Shown here: piece after piece, positions 8,204 to 18,900 of the stretch
How the letters are laid out: each line of letters opens with the position of its first letter
Position numbering within the stretch: the stretch's first letter is position 1
Origin: Lithodes maja
Taxonomy: Eukaryota; Arthropoda; Malacostraca; Decapoda; Lithodidae
Direction: 5' to 3'
Assembly: GCA_037953745.1 (NCBI GenBank)
Contig: JBAKBP010007170.1
Span: 38,569-102,568 of the forward strand
Length of the DNA stretch: 64,000 nucleotides
Made by a program: the position numbers and the translations under genes
Notes under the pieces: generated by a model
What the model saw: only the letters and a program-made list of their open reading frames with translations
Databases searched by the model: none
What the model was told of the DNA's origin: nothing

Positions 8204-10009
8204 TGTTACGGCTGGATCGGCAATACATATTCGGGATTCTTGATCGTAGGACAGAAATGGCTTATGTGACAACGACACGCTCGATTCCAGTCCCAAATAC
8301 TATATGCTCCAGACAACAAAAGCACCAACGCCCTACAGAGTTATCGTCTATGGTAACGAGGTACCTTAACTCGGCGAAAGTGTACAACAGGGGTGGGCTA
8401 TGAGGCTAAACTCCCTCAGACATTTATAGGTTACGTTATTACTAAAGAAATGCAATACTCAAGAAACTACGTTAATATTAAGCCTCTAATAATGTAGAAT
8501 AGAAGCAGGCTAAAGGTATGACAGTGAAATGCTAAATGACAAATGTACACGCCTACTTGAAAGCGCGTGCACTAGAATAACTGTCCCCTACTAACATGCA
8601 CTAGCATGTAGCATACAAGATGTTCATGATCCAGTAGATACCTAATAATACACATGGAAGGAACATAAATAGTAGTCACTTATTGTAATAATGAATCTAT
8701 ACTTGGAATAACTAAAAGGTTGCAGGCAACAGTACTGCGCCGGTAGCCTACTACCGCATAGGCTACTTCGCTTCTCTCACTCTGTCTCCCCTCTGAGTCC
8801 GTATGCGCCCTACGCAACGGAACTCCGGACACAGCAGCAAAACGACAGTGCAGTTAATTGATACATGAAAGTATTAATAGTGTTGTCTTGTGTGTGAGTA
8901 ATGTGTATTGTAAAGTGTTACATACATAAACTTAAAGAGAGCTGCAATGCATAGTAAAATAAAGATATAACCCACTCATCATCCCCATGTGTTCTAGCTA
9001 GCAGGCCAAGTCACAGGAACAACGAGTCCCAGCACCGAAAGCGAGAACCCAGGAAAAGACTGTAGAGAACACAAGGACAGATAAATTACGTTACTATACT
9101 ATACCGGCACTACGAGCGAGCTGTAGTCTCTGGTACTGCACTCGCTCCTGGCTCGGTAGGCAAATCAAGGCTAAGTCCTCGCCCCTCTACAGACAACTCC
9201 TGGGCATGGTCGGGCTCTTACACATGGCACTAGTCTAGTCACAAATTGGATGATGAGCTGGGCATATAACTCGTGAACATGTAGAACGTTCACCAACTAT
9301 CCTCATCAAGAAGATCGCTGTTCACATTAACCCCTTAAATCTAATACATGTAAATATATGCTTGTCCTAAGAGTAATACGAGAGGTGAGTGCTGAAACTC
9401 CTTTAGGACCTCAAGGGAAGGTTATGCATTTAAATAGAGAGAAGAATGAAATGAGAGTAATGTCGTCAGAGAGAAAGAGTGCAACCGTGAGAAATTGGGA
9501 GAGAGGGCAAGGGATGTTAGAATCTCAAAGGTTCTAGGCAACCTGGTCATAGAGCACACAGCGAGCCTCCAGGCAATGTGCTGTACGACAACATGGGCAG
9601 CCCAGGCAGCATAGGCAGGCGGCAATGTACTACCAACCCTGTCGCACCTAGCTATAAGCGCAGGGCTGCCAACCGGTCCATACGTCTGGCAACCACCCCC
9701 CCGGCAGCGTGGCGCACCGCTACCCTCTCGCTCTGAAGTCCAACTCACTCTCTCTCTCTGAATTCCCATTGTCTCATCTATCAACTTCTCTATTGATACT
9801 ACATATTAAATGGAAGGTCTCGACATGGCTTAAAACAAAACCCACCACTGGTTAGCACATGACGAGACCTTTGCAGAGATACAAAGAACATAGTTATACG
9901 TTGTCACACTCAATATAAACAGCCAGCACGGTACAGCGCGGTACCGTGGCGGTACAGTGGAGTACCAAGGAGTACAATCAGGTTGCGTTGCTACGCACTG
10001 GGCGTCACA
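8204..10009 (-). repeat. Element 1 3' LTR
   Basis: Read on minus, it begins TGTGACGCCC and ends GCCGTAACA, that is TG...CA. The length is about 1806 bp. It is the reverse complement of the element 2 LTRs with scattered differences. The polypurine tract CTTGGGGGGGC precedes it on minus at 10010-10020. Confidence 0.9.
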
Positions 10010-10027
10010 GCCCCCCCAAGATTTTAG
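10010..10027 (-). other. Element 1 polypurine tract
   Basis: On minus, AAAATCTTGGGGGGGC directly abuts the first base of the 3' LTR. This is the expected primer for plus-strand DNA synthesis. Elements 2 and 3 have nearly the same tract. Confidence 0.7.
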
Positions 10028-10289
10028 ATAATCGACCTTAGAAGCATTATCAAAATCTGACAGGCAACCAACCGACCTGCTACCCTTAGCTGCCACTAAT
10101 TGCAAAAGGTGCACAACAACTGAAGTGTGAATTATACATAAAACACAATATCGCATGCATCATGCTACAACAATAAAGACTTACAAAACTAAAAAAAAAT
10201 TTCTCGTTTATTTTATTGTTTTATAATCTTTTTGGACGGCGTTATGATAGCCTAATTTTACTCCTGCTCAACCCACACACCGTGCACGA

Positions 10290-13200
10290 CTATCCTGGAT
10301 CATCAACCCTTGATAGACAATCTGCTATCACGTTCTCATTCCCGGCAATATGCTGAATGTTGAGATTATACTCTTGGAGCATTAGGGACCACCTGGTCAA
10401 CCGCATATTCCGATTGTGAAACTGATTTAGGAATTTCAAGGGATGATGGTCCGTATAAATCGTCACTACCGGGCCGTAGGCTGGAACATAAACTTCGAAG
10501 TGTTTGAGCGACAAAACGATAGCAAGAAGCTCCTTCTCTATAGTCGAGTAATTCCTTTGTGCCGAATTAAACTTGCGAGAAAAGAAGCTCACTGGGTGTT
10601 CCAAGCCCTCGGAATCAGTCTGCAGTAACACTGCCCCGGCACCCACACCGCTGGCATCAGTCGCCAGCTGAAAACTCCTGGAGAAGTCTGGGGCTCTCAA
10701 AATCGGATGTGTACACAGCAGGTGCTTGACTAGGTCGAAAGCCCTCTGACACTCCGCAGCCCAACAGAACTTCACTGACTTCGACAGTAGATCAGTTAAC
10801 GGTGCTAAGACAGTAGAGTATCCCCGGATGAAGCGCCTATAATAGCCTATCATACCTAGGAACCGCATGACCTGGCGCTTAGTGGTGGGCCTGGGAAACA
10901 TATTGATAGCCTGTATCTTGCTCAGGGGGGGGCACACCCGGCCTAACCCGACCACGAAGCCAAGATACTGCACAGTAGCCTTTACAAACTCGCACTTCCT
11001 CAGGTTCACCACCAGCCCAGCATCGTGCAACTTCCCAAACAGGGTCTCTAAGTGCCTTAGGTGATTTTCAAAATTGTCATCATACACTATCACGTCATCA
11101 AGGTAGACCGTGCAGTTAGGGATTTCGTCACAAATATCGTTCATCAGGTTCTGAAACGTGGCAGGTGCGTTCTTAAGCCCATAAGGCATTACGTTACATT
11201 GGTAGGTCTTGCCATCTACCACAAAACCACAAACTTGCTTAGCTCGGTCCGACAGGGGTACTTGCCAGTAGCCTTTTACAAGATCAATTTTAGTAAGGTA
11301 CTTTGCATTCCCTATCTTGTCCACGCTGTCGTCAACTCGAGGCAAAGGGTAAGGGTTGGTAGTGGTCAAGCCATTTAGCCTACGAAAATCTATGCAGAAC
11401 CGCACCTTGCCGTCAGGTTTTGGCTGCAACGTGACGGGTGATGTCCACTTCACATAACCTTCAGTGATCATCCCTCTCTCAACCATGTACTTTAACTCCT
11501 CCCGTAAAGCTGGCAACTTTACCGGGGGCACACGGTAGGGCACTGACTTGAAGGGCACATTATCACCGACGTCCACGTCGTGCGTTACCTGAGTAGTGAG
11601 ACCTGGGTGTTCGGCGAAAACAGAGGGGTATGACCTGAACAGGCCTAGGACAGCAGCACCCTGGTGCTCAGGCAGGTGACTTACAGCTTGCCTAGCCTCT
11701 TGTTCAGTATTCCCCGCCCACTGTTCCGCGGAAATGACACAGTCCCAGCTATCCTCCTCAGCAGCATGACTGTCCCCACCTCCTTCTCCACCCTGGCCGC
11801 TGCAGGCCAGCACAGGGACAGTGAGAGGCTCTGAGGGGCGTCTCACATACTCTTTCATGAGGTTAACATGACATAACTGATGTTTTTTCCTACGGTCAGG
11901 TGTTGCAACGAGATAATCAAGGTCGGACAGTTTCTTAGCCACCACATACGGCCCAATAAACTTGGCAGAAAGGGGGTGTCCAGGCAAAGGTAAAAGCAAC
12001 ATTACCTCCTGACCCACCGAAAACTCCCGAAGCTTCACCTTGGCGTCATACTGGTGCTTCATGACCGCCTGTGCATTAACCAAGTTATTACCTGCCGCTG
12101 CCATGCAACCTATAAGTCTCTCCCGGCTCTCAAGGATATATTTAAGTACAGACCCCGGCTTCTCTTCGCCCTCCCAGATCTCTTTCACCATACTTAAAGG
12201 TCCTCTCACATTATGGCCAAAGACTAGTTGATTTGGACTGAACCCCAGGCTCTCTCCTGGGACTTCACGTGCAGCGAACAGAACATACGGCAGACCCAAA
12301 TCCCAATCAGTGTCATGTTCTGCACAGTAACAGCGCAGCATACTCTTCAGGGTCGAGTGCCACCGCTCCAAGACTCCCTGACTCTCGGGATGGTAGGCTG
12401 ACGACACTACAGAACATATACCGTGCAACTGAAGGGTTTGCTTGAACAATTTGGATGTAAAATTGCTCCCCTGGTCTGACTGCACCTCACGTGGAAATCC
12501 ATAACGGGAACAGAACAATAATAAGTTTTTAACAACTGCCTTTGCCGAGCCGTTTCTCATGGGGTATGCGTCCGGGTATCTCGTAGCCACATCCATGATT
12601 GTCAACAGGAATTTATTGCCACTACTAGTAGGCGGGAAAGGGCCAACCAAATCTACTACAACTTTGCTGAACGGAGGCCCGGTGACAGGTATGGGAAACA
12701 AAGGTGCCTTCGGGATTGTCTGGTTAGGCTTCCCCGTTGTCTGGCAGGTCGCACACCCAGCCACCCATGCACAGACATCAGCCTTGACCCCAGGCCACCA
12801 GAAAAACCTGCCCAATGCCGCCAATGTTTTTGTTACCCCCAAATGACCCGCCACCGGCACATCATGCGCCAGACACAATAAGGACTCTCTATACTTATTT
12901 GGAACAACCACCTGGTCTACTACCCTCGCACCGCCCTCCCACTTCGATTTGGGGTCTAGAAATCTGCGGTACAATATCCTGTTGAGCCTAAAGAAATCTC
13001 CCGGCTTCGCATCCCCATCTTCCTCCAACTCTATGGCACCATTGCTATAACGAGCTAGGCTAGCGTCTTGCAGCTGCTGCTGCACTAATGTCCCTGGGCG
13101 TCAATGCATCAAGATGGTTTTGTAATAAGACATTACCCCGGCTAGTAGGCTCTACTGCCTTAGTGGCTCTCGCTACAGCTCTTGCCTCACGCGAAGTCTT

Positions 13201-13863
13201 ACCCAACTCTGCCTTGTTACACACTATATCTGGGCCAGAGTCAACTCCCGTGTTTATTATAGGTCCAAGTACCGAATCACCGAGAAGTGCAGCAGAATCA
13301 ATGTCCCTTTTCCTGCCCTTAGCAACCTTCTCCTGATCCTTCCTCCACTGTCCCCGAGGTTGAGTGCTAGGCTGTGCAGGAGCCGCAGAGCGAGATCGGG
13401 TTACCACACAGGCCATCTCATCCTGTTGGCACCTCCCAACCCATTCCCGATTCTCACCATCCACGTCGGCCGCCCTCTCGGCAACGACTAAGGGTGGAGT
13501 CCCGGAAGTGGGCACCGCAAAGTCGTTGCCGAGAAGAAGGTCGACGCCCTCAACTGGCAAACACTCAACGATCCCTACATCCAGCTCCCTGCACACCTCT
13601 CCCACTCTCAACTCCAACCTCACAAGTGGGTATGACCTCGTAGCATTTATACCCTGCACCACAACAACTCTGGCCGCATTTATCGGTTTCCCTGTGAAGT
13701 TCCTCAACAAAGTTTGCGAAGCCCCCGTATCCCTCAGCAAGTCAACCCTCCGTAGTTCACTCCCCCAGCTCACAAACCCGTGCCCCCGATGGCTACAGAA
13801 AGTGTCCCGGACAGGTGTCGAGCCTTCCGTACGCTTCTTTACCGCGTGTGCCTCAGCTGCTGA
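10290..13863 (-). pseudogene. Element 1 pol half: protease, integrase, RT, RNase H, frameshifted
   Basis: This is the larger part of a gag-pol polyprotein nearly identical to element 2 from its residue 510 onward. The protease DTG, the integrase HHCC and DDE motifs, the YLDD reverse transcriptase box and the RNase H TDAS and YTDHHPLKFL motifs are all readable. One extra base near 13072-13077, in a CAG/CTG run (GCAGCAGCAG where element 2 has GAGCAGCAG), shifts the frame between protease and integrase. The frame therefore appears as a 268-codon and a 931-codon piece. The upstream end at 13863 is the element 2 insertion point. As a broken polyprotein it should not give a full product. Confidence 0.9.
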
Positions 13864-13867
13864 CAAC

Positions 13868-15675
13868 TGTGACGCACCCAGTGCGTGGCAACGTAACCTG
13901 ATTGTACTCCTTGGTACTCCACTGTACCGCCACGGTACCGCGCTGTACCGTGCTGGCTGCTTATATTGAGTGTGACAACGTATAACTATGTTCTTTGTAT
14001 CTCTGCAAAGGTCTCGTCATTTGCTAACCAGTGGTGGGTTTTGTTTTAAGCCATGTCGAGACCTTCCATTTAATATGTAGTATCAATAGAGAAGTTGATA
14101 GATAAGACAGTGGGAATTCAGAGAGAGAGAGTGAGTTAGACTTCAGAGCGAGAGGGTAGCGGTGCGCCACGCTGCCGGGGGGGTGGTTGCCAGACGTATG
14201 GACCGGTTGGCAGCCCTGCGCTTATAGCTAGGTGCGACAGGGTTGGTAGTACATTGCCGCCTGCCTATGCTGCCTGGGCTGCCCATGTTGTCGTACTGCA
14301 CATTGCATGGAGGCTCGCTGTGTGTTCCATGATCAGGTTGCCTAGAACCTTTGAGATTCTAACATCCCTTGCCCTCTCTCTCAATTTCTCACGGTTGCAC
14401 TCTTTCTCTCTGACGACATTACTCTCATTTCATTCTTCTCTCTATTTAAATGCATACCCTTCCCTTGAGGTCCTAAAGGAGTTTCAGCACTCACCTCTCG
14501 TATTACTCTTAGGACAAGCATATATTTACATGTATTAGATTTAAGGGGTTAATGTGAACAGCGATCTTCTTGATGAGGATAGTTGGTGAACGTTCTACAT
14601 GTTCACGAGTTATATGCCCAGCTCATCATCCAATTTGTGACTAGACTAGTGCCATGTGTAAGAGCCCGACCATGCCCAGGAGTTGTCTGTAGAGGGGCGA
14701 GGACTTAGCCTTGATTTGCCTACCGAGCCAGGAGCGAGTGCAGTACCAGAGACTACAGCTCGCTCGTAGTGCCGGTATAGTAGAGTAACGTAATTTATCT
14801 GTCCTTGTGTTCTCTACAGTCTTTTCCTGGGTTCTCGCTTTCGGTGCTGGGACTCGTTGTTCCTGTGACTTGGCCTGCTAGCTAGAACACATGGGGATGA
14901 TGAGTGGGTTGTATCTTTATTTTACTATGCATTGCAGCTCTCTTTAAGTTTATGTATGTAACACTTTACAATACACATTACTCACACACAAGACAACACT
15001 ATTAATACTTTCATGTATCAATTAACTGCACTGTCGTTTTGCTGCTGTGTCCGGAGTTCCGTTGCGTAGAGCGCATACGGACTCAGAGGGGAGACAGAGT
15101 GAGAGAAGCGAAGTAGCCTATGCGGTAGTAGGCTACCGGCGCAGTACTGTTGCCTGCAACCTTTTAGTTATTCCAAGTATAGATTCATTATTACAATAAG
15201 TGACTACTATTTATGTTCCTTCCATGTGTATTATTAGGTATCTACTGGATCATGAACATCTTGTATGCTACATGCTAGTGCATGTTAGTAGGGGACAGTT
15301 ATTCTAGTGCACGCGCTTTCAAGTAGGCGTGTACATTTGTCATTTAGCATTTCACTGTCATACCTTTAGCCTGCTTCTATTCTACATTATTAGAGGCTTA
15401 ATATTAACGTAGTTTCTTGAGTATTGCATTTCTTTAGTAATAACGTAACCTATAAATGTCTGAGGGAGTTTAGCCTCATAGCCTACCCCTGTTGTACACT
15501 TTCGCCGAGTTAAGGTACCTCGTTACCATAGACGATAACTCTGTAGGGCGTTGGTGCTTTTGTTGTCTGGAGCATATAGTATTTGGGACTGGAATCGAGC
15601 GTGTCGTTGTCACATAAGCCATTTCTGTCCTACGATCAAGAATCCCGAATATGTATTGCCGATCCAGCCGTAACA
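13868..15675 (+). repeat. Element 2 5' LTR
   Basis: Begins TGTGACGCACCC and ends GCCGTAACA. Near its start three GTACCG motifs alternate with GC-rich sequence (about 13926-13953, including the palindrome GGTACC). AT-rich candidates for a core promoter exist (TATTTAAA at 14443-14450, TTATATTGA near 13960), but none has a clear initiator at the usual distance, so I do not assign the start site. Confidence 0.93.
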
Positions 15676-15678
15676 AAA

Positions 15679-15690
15679 TGGCGACCTTGC
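15679..15690 (+). other. Element 2 primer-binding site
   Basis: TGGCGACCTTGC lies three bases (AAA) after the 5' LTR. It begins TGG, complementary to the CCA end of a tRNA. The same 12 bases follow the 5' LTRs of elements 1 and 3. The tRNA was not identified. Confidence 0.75.
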
Positions 15691-15918
15691 ACAAGATTCA
15701 GTAGTATCCTATCACATGTTTTTTGGAGAACTATTCTATGCTACCTAGTAGAGCTGGCTAGAATTTTCTTGCATATTGGAGGAATTTTTATTGTGTCATT
15801 ATTGTATTGGTGGACTTGCAGATTGTTTCGTTGGGGGTGTCTAGAGTAGAGTCATTCAAGCATCTTTAACATTTTGTGAGTCGAGACTGCAATTAGTAAT
15901 AAGCACTTCTTTTTTTTT

Positions 15919-18900
15919 ATGAACAGCAATTGTATAACCAGCACTATGTCTAATGACTCATCATTTACGGGGGAGGATAACACGGTACAGCCTAGTAACC
16001 AGCAAGTGCAACAGATGTTTGGGGAGGGGAGTGTTATAAGTGGAGAGAGGGATGCCCGGGCATTTTTGCAGACACCTTTGACCGAACAGCGCCTGCAGGC
16101 TATTGATTGTTACGGTCTTCGCTGTTTAGCCACGGTTTTGGGGCGGGACTGTCCTGACAGTTGGCCCAAGAAGAATTTGGTGGCATGTTTGTTGGGTGAT
16201 GGCGATGGGGCGGTGGGTGGAGTGGGGTCTTGGGGGGTTCCCTCCAAGCCTCCATTCCACTCTACCCCTGAGCTGGGCCCTCAGCCAGCGAGTCTTAGCA
16301 CGATGCAGCAGGAGGGTTCTCAAGGGCAAGCTGGCTTACCCGTAAACACGTCTCGGTGTGGATCCCCCATTTTGTGCTCTCCCCCCCCAGGCCTGTCTCC
16401 TGAGATGTTATTTCAGCTAGAACTAGCTAAGTTTAAGCTGCAGGAGACTCAGATACAACAGGCTAGTATAGAACGCATAGAGGTTGCTAGAATCCAAGCC
16501 AATCAGGATGCAACCAGGTACCAGGCTGAAATGGATGTCGAGAAGTCTAGAGTAGAGACCACGGGGCGTCATCTCGGTGGTGGGCACCGGGTTACAGACT
16601 CACTTTCGCATTTAATTAAGTTAGTACCCGCATTTGATGAGACAGCAGTGACCGAGTTTTTTGCTCGTTTCGAAAAGAAGTGTCGTGAGTATGACTGGCC
16701 GGAGGTTAAATGGGCAGCATTAGTTTCATCACGTCTAGTGGGTAAGGGGTTGAAAGCCTACGATGCACTGTCACTGGACGAGAGTGTAGTGTATGGACTG
16801 GTGAAGGAGGCTGTGCTCCGGGCCTACGAACTGCAACCCGAAACTTATAGATTGAAGTTCCGTGGCGTGAATAAGAAGAGCGATGTCAGTTTTATGGAGC
16901 ACGCACGGGACTTAACAGATGCATGTAATAACTGGTTTCGGTCCGAGCACGCAGAGTCGGCTGAGGAAATTAAGCAACTTTTCTATCTGGAACAGTTTTA
17001 CAAATGTACTGGAACCGATCTAACGCTGAACATTAAGGAAAAATGTCCCAAGACAGTAGAGGAGGCTGCCAAGATGGCAGACTTCAGATTATCATTGATT
17101 CGTGGTTGCGGTGCCGCTCAGAGGGCTGAGTCAGGGCAGAAGGGGCGCTATACCCCACCCACCAGAGTTTTTGATAATAACAAATCCTATGACACACATA
17201 ACCACACTAAATGCATTGCACCTAATAACACCTACAAACACAAGCCTCTCCCGTTTACTAAAGGTCAGGCCCCTTCTTCGCCCGCACAAGGGAAGAAGCC
17301 CATTGGGGATGTGAAATGTTACAAATGTCAGAAGCTAGGCCATTATTCACGTGAGTGCCCTAGTAACACTCCCGCTAAGCCGGTGTCATTGGTTCACAGT
17401 ATCGGTGTGTCTCTGAAGGCTGCAGCAACTGCCCGGGGTAGGTTGTCAGCAGCTGAGGCACACGCGGTAAAGAAGCGTACGGAAGGCTCGACACCTGTCC
17501 GGGACACTTTCTGTGGCCATCGGGGGCACGGGTTTGTGAGCTGGGGGAGTGAACTACGGAGGGTTGACTTGCTGAGGGATACGGGGGCTTCGCAAACTTT
17601 GTTGAGGAACTTCACAGGGAAACCGATAAATGCGGCCAGAGTTGTTGTGGTGCAGGGTATAAATGCTACGAGGTCATACCCACTTGTGAGGTTGGAGTTG
17701 AGAGTGGGAGAGGTGTGCAGGGAGCTGGATGTAGGGATCGTTGAGTGTTTGCCAGTTGAGGGCGTCGACCTTCTTCTCGGCAACGACTTTGCGGTGCCCA
17801 CTTCCGGGACTCCACCCTTAGTCGTTGCCGAGAGGGCGGCCGACGTGGATGGTGAGAATCGGGAATGGGTTGGGAGGTGCCAACAGGATGAGATGGCCTG
17901 TGTGGTAACCCGATCTCGCTCTGCGGCTCCTGCACAGCCTAGCACTCAACCTCGGGGACAGTGGAGGAAGGATCAGGAGAAGGTTGCTAAGGGCAGGAAA
18001 AGGGACATTGATTCTGCTGCACTTCTCGGTGATTCGGTACTTGGACCTATAATAAACACGGGAGTTGACTCTGGCCCAGATATGGTGTGTAACAAGGCAG
18101 AGTTGGGTAAGACTTCGCGTGAGGCAAGAGCTGTAGCGAGAGCCACTAAGGCAGTAGAGCCTACTAGCCGGGGTAATGTCTTATTACAAAACCATCTTGA
18201 TGCATTGACGCCCAGGGACATTAGTGAGCAGCAGCTGCAAGACGCTAGCCTAGCTCGTTATAGCAATGGTGCCATAGAGTTGGAGGAAGATGGGGATGCG
18301 AAGCCGGGAGATTTCTTTAGGCTCAACAGGATATTGTACCGCAGATTTCTAGACCCCAAATCGAAGTGGGAGGGCGGTGCGAGGGTAGTAGACCAGGTGG
18401 TTGTTCCAAATAAGTATAGAGAGTCCTTATTGTGTCTGGCGCATGATGTGCCGGTGGCGGGTCATTTGGGGGTAACAAAAACATTGGCGGCATTGGGCAG
18501 GTTTTTCTGGTGGCCTGGGGTCAAGGCTGATGTCTGTGCATGGGTGGCTGGGTGTGCGACCTGCCAGACAACGGGGAAGCCTAACCAAACAATCCCGAAG
18601 GCACCTTTGTTTCCCATACCTGTCACCGGGCCTCCGTTCAGCAAAGTTGTAGTAGATTTGGTTGGCCCTTTCCCGCCTACTAGTAGTGGCAATAAATTCC
18701 TGTTGACAATCATGGATGTGGCTACGAGATACCCGGACGCATACCCCATGAGAAACGGCTCGGCAAAGGCAGTTGTTAAAAACTTATTATTGTTCTGTTC
18801 CCGTTATGGATTTCCACGTGAGGTGCAGTCAGACCAGGGGAGCAATTTTACATCCAAATTGTTCAAGCAAACCCTTCAGTTGCACGGTATATGTTCTGTA

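Noticed and set aside
10443..13969. Plus-strand frames across element 1 (and mirror frames in element 2)
   Set aside because: They are antisense to conserved integrase and reverse transcriptase domains and recur in inverted copies only because the elements do.
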